A DNA stretch of 64,000 nt, taken from contig NZ_AMZO01000002.1 of NCBI RefSeq assembly GCF_000331515.1, positions 186,001 through 250,000 of the forward strand, in the 5' to 3' direction. A program made the position numbers and the translations under genes. Below are positions 1 to 8,626 of this stretch, in pieces. Source of the DNA: Photobacterium marinum (GTDB lineage Bacteria; Pseudomonadota; Gammaproteobacteria; Enterobacterales; Vibrionaceae). Below the pieces are notes generated by a model, which saw only the letters and a list, made by a program, of their open reading frames with translations, ran no database searches and was not told where the DNA came from. The stretch's first letter is position 1. Every line of letters begins with the position of its first letter.

Positions 1-408
1 CAGGAGGATGGCATCGGCACCATAATGACGTGCCAGGTATACCTGGTAGGTGTCAATCATGAAGTCTTTGCACAGCACCGGTTGGGAAACCTGATTGCGA
101 ACTTGAGGAATGAATTCAAAGTTTCCCTGAAAATACTTTTCGTCGGTCAGAACAGAGATGGCGCTGGCATGGCCGTTATAGACACTTGCAATATGGTCCA
201 GGTTGAAGTTGGCACGGATAAGGCCTTTTGACGGCGAGGCTTTTTTACATTCCAGAATAAAAGCCGTCTGTTCGCCGGAAAGTGCCTGATAAAAACTGCG
301 GTCGCTGGGTGTCAGGGCATCTCTAAATTCAGCCAGTGGCTGTTGTTGTTTGCGCGCTTCAACCCAGATGCGTTTATCGGCAACGATTTTTGCTAGTACT
401 GTTTCCAT
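1..408 (-). CDS. trpCF: Indole-3-glycerol-phosphate synthase / phosphoribosylanthranilate isomerase, N-terminal part
   Basis: Only the first 136 codons are in the window; the gene runs off the left edge. The translation begins [20 protein letters not shown] and contains [10 protein letters not shown], the phosphate/substrate-binding stretch of indole-glycerol phosphate synthase, which converts CdRP to indole-3-glycerol phosphate in tryptophan synthesis. In enterics and vibrios this domain is fused to the isomerase TrpF; the fusion is inferred here because the C-terminal half is not visible. The ATG (408-406) lies 2 bp downstream of the trpD stop, so it is the next gene of the trp operon and should be translated together with trpD. 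Confidence 0.93.
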   Translation of the reverse strand, partial: METVLAKIVADKRIWVEARKQQQPLAEFRDALTPSDRSFYQALSGEQTAFILECKKASPSKGLIRANFNLDHIASVYNGHASAISVLTDEKYFQGNFEFIPQVRNQVSQPVLCKDFMIDTYQVYLARHYGADAILL

Positions 409-410
409 GC

Positions 411-1421
411 TTAACCTCGTGCTGCCAGTTTTTCAACCAGCTCGAATGCTTTGCCTGATTGCATTACGTCAATGGCCTTTTGGGTATTGGTTTTTAAATC
501 TTCCTGACCGAACAAGCGAAGAAGCAGGGCGACATTAACGGCGACAGCTGCCTGCTGGGCATCGGTGCCTCTGCCGATCAGAATATTGGTAATAATTCTG
601 CGGTTTTCTTCCGGTTCACCACCTTTGATGGTTTCAAGTGGATAAGTGTCCAGCCCGAAATCTGTCGGTGTCAGGGTGTATTCCTTAATCTCGCCGTCAA
701 TGATCTCTGCGACGGTGGTTTCACCGTGGATTGCGACTTCATCAAGGCCACTGCCGTGTACAACGGCTGCCCGCTTCATACCCATTGCCGCCATGGTTTC
801 GGCGATCGGGCGAACCAGAGCTTTGTCATAAACGCCCATCAGTTCGATGTTTGGACGAGCAGGGTTAATCAGCGGGCCAAGTACATTGAAGATGGTACGG
901 GTTTTAAGGGTTTGGCGAACCGGCATTGCGTGGCGTACACCGCCGTGATATTCCGGCGCGAACAGGAAGCAGACGCCAAGCTCGTCTAGTGCGCCACGGG
1001 CATTGTCTGGTGTCATTGCCAAGTTGATGCCGAATTTGTCGAGCAGATCGGAAGAGCCGGATTTGCTCGATACACCGCGGTTACCATGCTTGGCAACTTT
1101 TACGCCGCAGGCCGCAGCAACAAAAGCAGCGGTGGTGGAAATATTGATGGTGTTGGCACCGTCACCCCCGGTACCGACGATATCGGCGAAATCGTAATTC
1201 GGGCTCGGAAAGGGTTTGGCATTAGCCAACAGAGCACTGGCGGCTCCGGCGATTTCGTCTGGTGTCTCCCCTTTGATTTTCAGAGCTGTCAGTACAGCAG
1301 AAAGCAGGATAGGATCGACTTCGCCCTTGATGATGGCATCGAACAGAATCTGGCTTTCTTCCCGGGTCAGTGACTGCTGGTCATAAAGTTTGTTGGCGAT
1401 GGTGTAAATGATTGCATCCAT
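411..1421 (-). CDS. trpD: Anthranilate phosphoribosyltransferase
   Basis: Transfers phosphoribose from PRPP to anthranilate, the second committed step of tryptophan synthesis. The 336-residue protein has the usual length. The PRPP-binding motif GTGGDG is at about residues 83-88 and the KHGNR motif at 111-115, both diagnostic for this family. The N-terminal helical bundle ([20 protein letters not shown]) starts at an ATG. It is a stand-alone TrpD, not fused to the amidotransferase as in E. coli; the glutaminase is the separate upstream gene trpG, ending 21 bp before it. Fourth structural gene of the operon if the DAHP synthase is counted. Confidence 0.97.
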   Translation of the reverse strand: MDAIIYTIANKLYDQQSLTREESQILFDAIIKGEVDPILLSAVLTALKIKGETPDEIAGAASALLANAKPFPSPNYDFADIVGTGGDGANTINISTTAAFVAAACGVKVAKHGNRGVSSKSGSSDLLDKFGINLAMTPDNARGALDELGVCFLFAPEYHGGVRHAMPVRQTLKTRTIFNVLGPLINPARPNIELMGVYDKALVRPIAETMAAMGMKRAAVVHGSGLDEVAIHGETTVAEIIDGEIKEYTLTPTDFGLDTYPLETIKGGEPEENRRIITNILIGRGTDAQQAAVAVNVALLLRLFGQEDLKTNTQKAIDVMQSGKAFELVEKLAARG

Positions 1422-1442
1422 AATCTTTTTCTCCCTAAATTC

Positions 1443-2063
1443 TTATACGCTCAGACCCGGTTTTGATGTCACCCAGTTTAGTGTGCTGATCAGCAGTTGT
1501 GCGCCCTGAGTAGTCAGAATCGACTCGGGGTGGAACTGGTAACCGCAGACACGATCCTCATTGTTGACGACAGCCATGACCAGGCCGTCAACGTCAGCAA
1601 CTGTTTCCAGCGCTTCCGGCACATTGGTGGCAACCAACGAATGGTAGCGGGCGATAGAAAGCGGACTCGGCAGGGCACCAAACACAGTGTGGCCGCTATG
1701 CTTCATCATGGCTGATTTGCCGTGGACGATGTCGCCGGCACCTTCAACCTTGCCGCCGTAGGCTTCAACAATGGCCTGATGACCCAGGCAGATGCCGATC
1801 ATCGGGACTTTGCCGCGGACTTTTTTAATCAGAGCCGGCATACAGCCTGCGTCGGCCGGTGCACCCGGGCCCGGAGACAGCACCAGAACCGGATTGTCTT
1901 TCTCTGTCAGAGCCTGTTCCATTTGCTCAACAGTCAGGCTGTTTCTGTAGATGGTGACCGGGTAACCCAATGAGCGGAATTGATCCACCAGGTTGTAAGT
2001 AAAGGAGTCAAAGTTATCCAGCAGGACGATATGGGCGTTGCTTGTGGTTTTGCTTTTTTGCAT
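1443..2063 (-). CDS. trpG: Anthranilate synthase component II (glutamine amidotransferase)
   Basis: Supplies ammonia from glutamine to TrpE for anthranilate formation. Class I glutamine amidotransferase of 206 residues: LLDNFDSFTYNLVDQ at the N-terminus, oxyanion motif SPGPGAP at about 63-69, nucleophile Cys92 within GICLGHQ (90-96), and the C-terminal His/Glu pair in FHPESI. All catalytic residues are present. It follows trpE with a 12-bp gap, in keeping with stoichiometric subunits. Confidence 0.97.
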   Translation of the reverse strand: MQKSKTTSNAHIVLLDNFDSFTYNLVDQFRSLGYPVTIYRNSLTVEQMEQALTEKDNPVLVLSPGPGAPADAGCMPALIKKVRGKVPMIGICLGHQAIVEAYGGKVEGAGDIVHGKSAMMKHSGHTVFGALPSPLSIARYHSLVATNVPEALETVADVDGLVMAVVNNEDRVCGYQFHPESILTTQGAQLLISTLNWVTSKPGLSV

Positions 2064-2075
2064 GCCTGGTTCTCC

Positions 2076-3656
2076 TTATATCGCCTGAGTCGGGGCACTG
2101 TGTGCCTTGCGGATTGCATTAATGACGGCCTGGGCTTTACCACGAGTTTCGTCGGCTTCAGCCTGAGGAACTGAGTCGTAGACAACGCCGGCACCGGCCT
2201 GAACACTGGCGATACCGTCTTCGACATAGGCTGAGCGGATCACAATGCAGGTATCCATATCTCCGTGCCCGGTCAGATAACCTACGGCGCCTCCGTAACT
2301 GCCTCGTCTGCGCTGTTCGACTTCGCGGATAAGCTGCATAGCGCGGATTTTTGGTGCACCGGTCAGGGTGCCCATGTTCATGCAGGCCTGATAAGCGTGC
2401 AGAGCATCAAGATCACCGCGTAGCTGGCCGACAACGCGGGAAACCAAGTGCATCACATGGCTGTAGCGGTCAACTTTTAGCAGGTCGGCAACATAGCGGC
2501 TGCCGGGCTTACTGATCCGTGCAACATCGTTACGCGCCAGATCTACCAGCATCATGTGCTCGGCGTTTTCCTTCATGTCGCTGCGCAGCTCAAGTTCGAT
2601 ACGGCCGTCGAGATCAAGGTTAACGGAACCATCAGTGTTTTTGCCGCGCGGGCGGGTGCCGGCAATAGGGTAAATTTCTACCTGGTTGCTCTCCGTACAG
2701 TACTTCAGGGCACTTTCCGGTGATGCTCCGAAAAGGGTGAACTCGGCATCATGCAGGTAGAACATATACGGGCTAGGGTTGCCGATTTTCAGTTCTTTGT
2801 AGGCAACCAGCGGTGACGGACACGGTAGGGTGAACTGTCTTGACGGCACCACCTGGAACACATCACCGTTAATTACGTGCTGTTTCAGATTAACGACTGT
2901 CTGGCAGAAATCCTCGTCGCTCACGCTGGTAATCGGTTCGCATTGATCTAAGTATTCCGCAATCGGCAGCGGTTTTGGTTCAAGGCAGGCTTCCTTGATA
3001 TGCTGCAGGCGGCGGCTGAGTTCAAAATAGCTGGAGGTGTATTCATCACCGCCGAATAGGGTTGCTTGCAGTTTGCCCCGGCGACGCTGGTGGTCGATCA
3101 CCAGCAGGGTTTCGGCAATATAGAACAGGTAATCTGGACAGCGGTTGTCCTGCTCAACATCTGGCAGTGGCTCGAAGCCGGCGACGACGTCATAGGCAAA
3201 CAGCCCGCCGAGGAACAGAGCCTCGCGCGGATGGTCTGAGGTATCGAAAGCATGCTGGATCATCCGCAGGGCATCAAATGACGACAACTGCCTTAGTCGG
3301 CTGTCTTCATCCAGATCACGTCCGGCGGCCGGAAAGTTCAGGATCAGGCAGTGGCTTTCTCGTTTGGCGCGGATGTTGCCGGTAAGTTGTTGCTCCAGAG
3401 TTTGCAGGACGTTGAGCCCATTGTCTGTCAGCGCTTCAAGACGAACCTCTTTGCCGCGGCAGACAATGCGTACTGCTGCATCAATTAACATCAGGCTTTT
3501 CAGATCCTGTTTGGAGTCGATTTCTGCCGACTCCAGCAACAGGTTATGCGGGCGGTCATCGCAGACGGTATAATACAGTTCCGTCGGATCCGCTACATAA
3601 GGCACGTCCAGACTGAGCAGTTCAAGCTCGCCTGAACCTAAAGGGGTTGTTTTCAC
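2076..3656 (-). CDS. trpE: Anthranilate synthase component I
   Basis: Makes anthranilate from chorismate with TrpG-derived ammonia. The 526-residue protein has the chorismate-binding C-terminal domain: VVPSRQFTL, PIAGTRPRG, LVDLARNDVARIS and GTLTGAPKI are all present. The N-terminal half carries the LLLESAEIDSKQ segment that forms the tryptophan feedback site in the family. The start is a GTG (3656-3654) overlapping the stop of the upstream DAHP synthase as GTGA, a 4-bp overlap that implies translational coupling. Confidence 0.96.
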   Translation of the reverse strand: MKTTPLGSGELELLSLDVPYVADPTELYYTVCDDRPHNLLLESAEIDSKQDLKSLMLIDAAVRIVCRGKEVRLEALTDNGLNVLQTLEQQLTGNIRAKRESHCLILNFPAAGRDLDEDSRLRQLSSFDALRMIQHAFDTSDHPREALFLGGLFAYDVVAGFEPLPDVEQDNRCPDYLFYIAETLLVIDHQRRRGKLQATLFGGDEYTSSYFELSRRLQHIKEACLEPKPLPIAEYLDQCEPITSVSDEDFCQTVVNLKQHVINGDVFQVVPSRQFTLPCPSPLVAYKELKIGNPSPYMFYLHDAEFTLFGASPESALKYCTESNQVEIYPIAGTRPRGKNTDGSVNLDLDGRIELELRSDMKENAEHMMLVDLARNDVARISKPGSRYVADLLKVDRYSHVMHLVSRVVGQLRGDLDALHAYQACMNMGTLTGAPKIRAMQLIREVEQRRRGSYGGAVGYLTGHGDMDTCIVIRSAYVEDGIASVQAGAGVVYDSVPQAEADETRGKAQAVINAIRKAHSAPTQAI

Positions 3657-4666
3657 AGCGTTCTCCCTGCCGCTTCTACAAACGGTTTTAGCTCTTGCAT
3701 CAACTGTTTAAACATTGGACCTGTCAGGGCCTGATGACCGTCGGACAGTGCCTCGCACGGATTAAGGTGCGATTCGACGATGATGCCGTCGGCACCGACT
3801 GCGGCAGCGGCGCGCGACAGTGGGATCACCAGCTCGCGGACACCGGTACCATGGCTCGGGTCAACAACCACCGGCAGGTGGGTTCGCTGTTTCAGGTAAG
3901 CGACTGCATTGAGGTCCAATGTATTCCTTGTCGCTGTCTCATAGGTGCGGATACCACGTTCACACAGAATAATGTTAGGGTTTCCGGCGTCATAGATGTA
4001 TTCCGCGGCCAGTAACAGCTCTTCGATAGTGGCTGAAAGTCCGCGTTTGAGCAAGACTGGTTTTTTACTTTCACCCACAGCTTTTAACAAAGCGTAGTTC
4101 TGCATATTGCGCGCGCCAATCTGAAGACAGTCGACGTATTCACACATTGAATCCATCTGGCTGACTTCCATCACTTCGGAAACCGTTGGCAAGCCCAGTT
4201 GTTGCTTGGCTTTGTGCAGCAGTTTCAGGCCGTCCACTCCCATACCCTGGAAGTCATAAGGGCTGGTGCGAGGTTTGTAAGCTCCGCCGCGAAGGGCCAC
4301 CGCACCGTGTTTCTTGACTACTTCGGCCACAGACATTAACTGTTCTTCCGACTCGACCGAGCAAGGGCCGGCAATAACGGCAAACTTTTCACCGCCGACA
4401 GCGGCATTGCCGAAGCGAACCACAGTGTCGTGAGCCTGTACTTCACGACTGACCATTTTGTACTTGGTCAGGATAGGTTTAACGTTTTCTACGCACGGGT
4501 AGGCGTCAAGGTGGAGTTGCTGCAATATACGTTCATCACCGAGGGCTCCGAGTACGATGCGTTCTACGCCAGGCATGTAAAGTGGCTTCAGGCCAGCCTG
4601 TTCAATACGGCTGAGAATTTCTTTGGCCTGTTCTGCAGTGGCGTTGGGCTTAAGTACGATAATCAT
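3653..4666 (-). CDS. 3-deoxy-7-phosphoheptulonate (DAHP) synthase, type I-beta with N-terminal regulatory domain
   Basis: Catalyses the first step of the shikimate pathway (PEP plus erythrose-4-phosphate). Residues about 1-70 form a small ferredoxin/ACT-like domain (starts [20 protein letters not shown]), followed by the TIM-barrel catalytic domain with [43 protein letters not shown] and VDPSHGTG. That layout matches the Thermotoga/Bacillus-type enzyme, not the E. coli AroF/G/H type. It is the first structural gene after trpL and overlaps trpE by 4 bp, so it is expressed under TrpR and attenuation control. The small domain is a feedback site in related enzymes; which amino acid binds here cannot be read from the sequence. 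Confidence 0.94.
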   Translation of the reverse strand: MIIVLKPNATAEQAKEILSRIEQAGLKPLYMPGVERIVLGALGDERILQQLHLDAYPCVENVKPILTKYKMVSREVQAHDTVVRFGNAAVGGEKFAVIAGPCSVESEEQLMSVAEVVKKHGAVALRGGAYKPRTSPYDFQGMGVDGLKLLHKAKQQLGLPTVSEVMEVSQMDSMCEYVDCLQIGARNMQNYALLKAVGESKKPVLLKRGLSATIEELLLAAEYIYDAGNPNIILCERGIRTYETATRNTLDLNAVAYLKQRTHLPVVVDPSHGTGVRELVIPLSRAAAAVGADGIIVESHLNPCEALSDGHQALTGPMFKQLMQELKPFVEAAGRTL

Positions 4667-4753
4667 TTGTTATTCCTTTATATTCAATGCTTTATTTTGT
4701 TTTGTGCGTCTGGTGCATTGGCTGATTTCGGTTTACCAGTGAATTTCAGGTAG

Positions 4754-4777
4754 AAAAAAGCCCGCACAGAGCGGGCT
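4754..4777 (-). terminator. trp attenuator terminator
   Basis: On the minus strand AGCCCGC (4777-4771) and GCGGGCT (4765-4759) form a 7-bp GC-rich stem with loop TCTGT, followed by five T. A competing antiterminator is visible: GCGGGTGGTGTG inside the end of trpL (4822-4811) can pair with CACAAGCCCGC (4781-4771), using the same left arm. The order Trp codons, antiterminator, terminator is that of classical trp attenuation. Confidence 0.92.
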
Positions 4778-4809
4778 TGTGTTAGGTCTGGCCTGTCAGG
4801 CACAGCAAA

Positions 4810-4884
4810 TCACACCACCCGCAGAGGGAAGTGCCACCACCAAGAAAAGAAAGCGCAGAGTTGACGATGAATTTGCTGTACCAT
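4810..4884 (-). CDS. trpL: trp operon leader peptide
   Basis: A 24-codon ORF starting ATG at 4884 and ending TGA at 4810. It begins MVQQIHRQLCAFF and then has three consecutive Trp codons (TGG TGG TGG) in the segment FSWWWHFPLRVV before the stop. It lies between the trp promoter/operator and the attenuator. Ribosome stalling at the Trp codons when charged tRNA-Trp is scarce would free the antiterminator. It is too short for ordinary gene callers and has no function as a protein. Confidence 0.95.
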   Translation of the reverse strand: MVQQIHRQLCAFFSWWWHFPLRVV

Positions 4885-4920
4885 GTAAATATCCTGTAAT
4901 TGAAGCGATTACTGGGTAAC

Positions 4921-4957
4921 TGCGTACTAGTAAACTAGTTCATAGAAATAAAGTCAA
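4921..4957 (-). promoter_or_regulatory. trp promoter and TrpR operator
   Basis: Read on the minus strand: -35 TTGACT (4957-4952), 17-bp spacer, -10 TTTACT (4934-4929). Over the -10 lies GAACTAGTTTACTAGTACGC, nearly identical to the E. coli trp operator (GAACTAGTTAACTAGTACGC). TrpR bound to tryptophan would therefore block RNA polymerase. The divergent gene rnm starts at 4970, so its promoter must share or overlap this region. Confidence 0.9.
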
Positions 4958-4969
4958 GAAAATAAATTT

Positions 4970-5860
4970 ATGTTATTTGATCTTCATAGCCATACTACGG
5001 CATCGGATGGTCGTCTGACTCCAGAAGCTCTGGTGAAAAGAGCAGTTGAACGACGTGTTGATGTGCTTGCAATTACAGATCACGATACGGTGGCTGGGCT
5101 GGTTCCGGCACAACAAGCTATTGACGCAGAAAACCTGCCAATAACTCTCATCAAAGGCATTGAAATATCGACAGTTTGGCGAAATTTTGATATTCACATT
5201 GTCGGTTTGAATATCGACATTGAACACCCGGCTATTACAAACCTTGTTAAGGAACAGCTCGAACGTCGTAAGGTCCGTGCCGAGCTGATGGCTGAACGGC
5301 TGGAAAAGAACCGGATGCCGGGAGCTCTGGAAGGGGCAAAGGCGCTGGCCGGTGATGCCACCCTGACTCGTGCCCACTTCGCCCAATGGCTGGTGGCGCA
5401 GGGGTATGCCAAAAATATGCAGGCGGTATTTAAGAAATTCCTGACCCGAAACAATCCGGGCTATGTCCCGCCGAACTGGTGTTCGATTGCTGACGCTGTA
5501 GATGCGATTCATGCTGCTGGCGGTCAGGCCGTACTTGCCCACCCGGGGCGGTACAATATGACGGCGAAATGGTTGAAGCGTCTGTTAACCGCATTTGTTG
5601 AGGCGAATGGTGATGCGATGGAAGTGTCGCAGCCGCAGCAGGCCCCGCAAGAGCGAAGAACTCTCGCTGACTATTCAATAGATTATAAATTGCTTGCTTC
5701 CCAGGGTTCCGATTTTCATTATGCCTCTCCGTGGACCGAGCTTGGGCGCAACCTGTGGTTGCCGAAGGGTGTGACTGAGGTCTGGCAGGACTGGGACGTT
5801 GAAAAGAAGCGAGTTGAACAGGAGGTTCCGCAGTATACGGAATCATCACAGGAGGAATAA
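4970..5860 (+). CDS. rnm: PHP-domain 5'-3' exoribonuclease Rnm (RNase AM, YciV)
   Basis: The E. coli orthologue trims the 5' ends of rRNAs and degrades short RNAs in the 5'-3' direction. The 296-residue protein has the PHP metal-binding motifs: HSHTTASDG at about 6-14, TDHDT, HPGRY and GSDFHY. Its position divergent from the trp leader is the same as in E. coli. Its stop overlaps the next ATG as TAATG, with the yciO ribosome binding site (GGAGGA) inside this gene, so the two are coupled. Confidence 0.93.
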   Translation: MLFDLHSHTTASDGRLTPEALVKRAVERRVDVLAITDHDTVAGLVPAQQAIDAENLPITLIKGIEISTVWRNFDIHIVGLNIDIEHPAITNLVKEQLERRKVRAELMAERLEKNRMPGALEGAKALAGDATLTRAHFAQWLVAQGYAKNMQAVFKKFLTRNNPGYVPPNWCSIADAVDAIHAAGGQAVLAHPGRYNMTAKWLKRLLTAFVEANGDAMEVSQPQQAPQERRTLADYSIDYKLLASQGSDFHYASPWTELGRNLWLPKGVTEVWQDWDVEKKRVEQEVPQYTESSQEE

Positions 5861-6480
5861 TGAGCCAATTTTTCTATGTTCACCCGGAAACGCCACAGAC
5901 ACGCCTTATCAATCAGGCGGTTGCTATCATTCGTAACGGCGGGGTGATTGTTTATCCGACGGACTCCGGCTATGCGCTGGGCTGTCAGCTGGAAAATAAA
6001 CATGCCCTGGATCGTATCTGCCAGATCCGTCGCCTTAACGACAAACATAACTTTACCTTGTTGTGTCGTGACCTGTCTGAACTGTCTTTGTATGCCCGTG
6101 TCGATAACACTGCATTTCGCCTGCTGCGCAACAATACACCGGGCGCTTATACCTTTATCTTTAAGGGAACCAAAGAAGTACCGCGTCGCCTGATGAATCC
6201 TAAGCGAAAGACCATAGGTATTCGCGTACCGGATAACGCAATTGCTTTGGCCCTGTTGGAAGCGCTGGGCGAGCCGATGATGTCTACGTCGTTGATTCTG
6301 CCGGGCAATGATGTTGCTGAGTCAGATCCGGATGATATTCGCGATAAACTGGAACACGCTGTTGATTTGATTATTAATGGTGGCTACCTGGGTGAGCAGC
6401 CGACAACCGTGATTGATTTCAGCAACGATGAGATGGAAGTTGTCCGTATTGGTGCCGGTGATCCTGAACCGTTTGAGTAA
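5860..6480 (+). CDS. yciO: YciO, Sua5/YrdC/YciO-family threonylcarbamoyl-AMP synthase-like protein
   Basis: A 206-residue single-domain YrdC-fold protein. The family hallmark near the N-terminus, GGVIVYPTDSGYALGC, and RRLNDKHNFTLLCRDLSELS are present, as is the later KTIGIRVPDN segment. YrdC proteins make threonylcarbamoyl-adenylate for the t6A tRNA modification; YciO is the paralogue whose physiological role is less clear, so the activity is a family inference. It is coupled to rnm by a 1-bp overlap. Confidence 0.92.
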   Translation: MSQFFYVHPETPQTRLINQAVAIIRNGGVIVYPTDSGYALGCQLENKHALDRICQIRRLNDKHNFTLLCRDLSELSLYARVDNTAFRLLRNNTPGAYTFIFKGTKEVPRRLMNPKRKTIGIRVPDNAIALALLEALGEPMMSTSLILPGNDVAESDPDDIRDKLEHAVDLIINGGYLGEQPTTVIDFSNDEMEVVRIGAGDPEPFE

Positions 6481-6580
6481 TACCTATCGGGATAAGTAAG
6501 AGTTAGGTTTATTACCATTACAAAATTCTTAATGATTATCGTCTAATATGTCATTTGTGATGGTATCCGGCGCTTGCTTT

Positions 6581-6589
6581 TGGCATAAT
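6581..6589 (+). promoter_or_regulatory. Candidate extended -10 promoter for rluB
   Basis: TGGCATAAT reads as an extended -10 (TGnTATAAT-like) without a convincing -35. A transcript from it would start at about 6596, directly at the base of the hairpin at 6597-6625, which makes the pair unusual. By-eye motif only. Confidence 0.3.
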
Positions 6590-6596
6590 TCACGAC

Positions 6597-6625
6597 CGCT
6601 TTAAGAGGGCTTAAAGCGTTTTTTT
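6597..6625 (+). terminator. Intrinsic terminator or rluB leader hairpin
   Basis: CGCTTTAAG / CTTAAAGCG, a perfect 9-bp stem with loop AGGG followed by seven T. It is 117 bp past the yciO stop and only 43 bp before the rluB start, so it may end the rnm-yciO transcript or act as an attenuator in the rluB leader. Confidence 0.75.
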
Positions 6626-6667
6626 GATGATATTTCGACGCCTGTGAAGGCGACAAAGGTTTGTCTG

Positions 6668-7675
6668 ATGAGTGAAAAATTACAGAAGGTGCTGGCCCGA
6701 TCTGGCCAGGGTTCACGTCGTGAGATCGAATTGATGATCCAGCATGGACGTGTAAGTATCGACGGCAATGTCGCCAAATTGGGTGACCGTCTGGACGATC
6801 TTGACGTTAATGTTCGCATCGATGGTCATAAGATCGATTTGGTTGCGCCTTCTGATGAAGTGTGTCGTGTTCTGGCTTATAACAAGCCGGAAGGTGAGTT
6901 ATGTACTCGTCATGACCCTGAAGGTCGTCGCACGGTGTTTGACCGTCTGCCGCGCCTGAATGAAGGTCGCTGGGTTTCTGTTGGTCGTCTTGATGCCAAT
7001 ACCGCAGGTCTTTTGCTGTTTACAACCGATGGTGAGCTGGCTAATCGCCTGATGCACCCAAGCCGCTGTGTGCAGCGTGAATACATGGTTCGAGTATTCG
7101 GTGAAGTGACCGAACAAATGGTTCGTAACGTCGTTCGCGGTGTTGAGCTTGAAGATGGTATGGCTCGCTTCGAAGACGTAGTATACGCCGGCGGTGAAGG
7201 TATGAACCATACTTTCTACGTAGTGATCACCGAAGGTCGTAACCGTGAGGTTCGTCGTCTTTGGGATTCTCAGGGCGTAACAGTAAGCCGTCTGAAGCGT
7301 GTTCGCTACGGTGATATCTTCCTGACAAAAGATCTGCCGCGAGGCGGTTGGATGGAACTTGAGCTGAAGGAAGTGAACTACCTGCGTGAGATGGTTGAAC
7401 TTGAGCCGGAAACCCGTACAGCACTGACTGTTGAAGGCCAGAAACGTAAGCGTGGTGTTCGTCAGATCCGTCGTGCGGTTCGCCGTCATGAAGAGCGTCT
7501 GAACGAGGAATCGTCACGCGGTAGTCGTCGTGGTCGACAGGATAAGCGCCGTTCATCTTCACGTAACCAAGATGTAGACGGTTCTTCCCGTGGTCGTCGT
7601 AAACCTTCAGGAAATGCGGCTAATCGCCGTAATCCACTGAAAAATAAACCTGCTAAGCCTCGTACCCGTAAGTAA
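6668..7675 (+). CDS. rluB: 23S rRNA pseudouridine synthase B
   Basis: Converts uridine to pseudouridine at the position equivalent to U2605 of E. coli 23S rRNA. The start chosen is the ATG giving [20 protein letters not shown], which matches E. coli RluB; an upstream in-frame ATG at 6644 would add eight residues without a better ribosome binding site. It has an N-terminal S4 RNA-binding domain (about 1-60), then the RsuA/RluB catalytic domain with the catalytic Asp in [17 protein letters not shown], and [11 protein letters not shown]. The C-terminal 80 or so residues are a highly basic, Arg/Ser/Gly-rich low-complexity tail probably helping rRNA binding. Confidence 0.93.
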   Translation: MSEKLQKVLARSGQGSRREIELMIQHGRVSIDGNVAKLGDRLDDLDVNVRIDGHKIDLVAPSDEVCRVLAYNKPEGELCTRHDPEGRRTVFDRLPRLNEGRWVSVGRLDANTAGLLLFTTDGELANRLMHPSRCVQREYMVRVFGEVTEQMVRNVVRGVELEDGMARFEDVVYAGGEGMNHTFYVVITEGRNREVRRLWDSQGVTVSRLKRVRYGDIFLTKDLPRGGWMELELKEVNYLREMVELEPETRTALTVEGQKRKRGVRQIRRAVRRHEERLNEESSRGSRRGRQDKRRSSSRNQDVDGSSRGRRKPSGNAANRRNPLKNKPAKPRTRK

Positions 7676-7715
7676 GACTAACGGGTTAAATCAGAGCAAA
7701 GGTTTTGATGATGAT

Positions 7716-7740
7716 AAAAAGCAGCCATTGGCTGCTTTTT
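7716..7740. terminator. Bidirectional terminator between rluB and yciK
   Basis: AAAAAGCAGCC / GGCTGCTTTTT with loop ATT, flanked by A-run and T-run so that it works for both the plus-strand rluB and the converging minus-strand yciK. Confidence 0.9.
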
Positions 7741-7758
7741 TTGTCTCTCTTGTTTTAC

Positions 7759-8520
7759 CTAAGACGCAGCGCCTGGCTTACGTTTTGGTTGGGCATCAAT
7801 GCATTGACCATGTACATCACGGCCTTCTGGTGCCATCAGGTAAAGATATAGTGGCATGATGTCTGCCGGTGTCTTAAGTTGAGCCGGATCTTCTGCCGGG
7901 AATGCCTGGGCGCGCATACCTGTTCGGGTGCCGCCTGGATTAATTGCGTTAACGCGGACATTTGTATTGCTCAGCTCATCAGCCAGTACTTGCATCATCC
8001 CTTCGGTAGCAAACTTAGAAATTGAGTATGCCCCCCAGAAAGCCCGTCCTTCATGGCCAACGGTTGACGAAGTAAAGACAATACGGCCGTCTTTTGCTTT
8101 TTTGATTAGCGGAAGAATCGCCTGGGTCATCAAAAGCTGAGCTTTGACATTCACCTGTATGACGTCATCAAAAGTTTCTTCGCCAAGCTGATCCAGCGGG
8201 CTCAGAACACCCAGTAAGCCAGCATTGTGCAAGACGCCGTCCAGTCGGCCAAACTGGCTTTCAATGGTTTCAACCATATCCAGGTAGTTTTGTTTGGTTG
8301 CTCCGCTAAGATCTAGAGGGATAATTGCCGGTTGTGGGTAACCCTGTGCCTCGATTTCGTCATAAACGGCTTCGAGTTTGGAGACCGTCCGGCCCAGCAA
8401 AATAACAGTTGCACCGTGAGCTGCGTAGCTGATAGCTGCCTGACGTCCGATACCGTCACCGGCACCGGTTACCAAAATGACGCGATCTTTAAGAGAATCA
8501 GCAGCGATTTGATATTCCAC
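7759..8520 (-). CDS. yciK: YciK-family short-chain dehydrogenase/reductase
   Basis: A 253-residue Rossmann-fold SDR. NAD(P)-binding motif VTGAGDGIGRQAA near residue 18, NAG in LHNAGLLG, catalytic Ser in FTSSTVG, and the YSISK catalytic Tyr/Lys. The length and ending (QCIDAQPKRKPGA) match YciK, whose substrate is unknown to me. The start is GTG (8520-8518) preceded by AAGGAAG at 6 nt. It is convergent with rluB and divergent from sohB, the same arrangement as in E. coli. Confidence 0.92.
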   Translation of the reverse strand: MEYQIAADSLKDRVILVTGAGDGIGRQAAISYAAHGATVILLGRTVSKLEAVYDEIEAQGYPQPAIIPLDLSGATKQNYLDMVETIESQFGRLDGVLHNAGLLGVLSPLDQLGEETFDDVIQVNVKAQLLMTQAILPLIKKAKDGRIVFTSSTVGHEGRAFWGAYSISKFATEGMMQVLADELSNTNVRVNAINPGGTRTGMRAQAFPAEDPAQLKTPADIMPLYLYLMAPEGRDVHGQCIDAQPKRKPGAAS

Positions 8521-8554
8521 GTGTAACTTCCTTATTGGTTTTTTTAGTCTTCCT

Positions 8555-8584
8555 ATTGTATTGCCATAGCAGTCTCAGTGACAA
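8555..8584 (-). promoter_or_regulatory. Candidate sigma-70 promoter of yciK
   Basis: Minus strand: TTGTCA (8584-8579), 18-bp spacer, TACAAT (8560-8555), about 30 bp before the yciK ribosome binding site. Confidence 0.5.
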
Positions 8585-8626
8585 CTTGGTTACAATGGGG
8601 CAATTTCCAAAAATGAGGACTCAACA

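Noticed and set aside
6899-7489. 196-codon minus-strand ORF inside rluB
   Set aside because: Shadow of the rluB coding frame.
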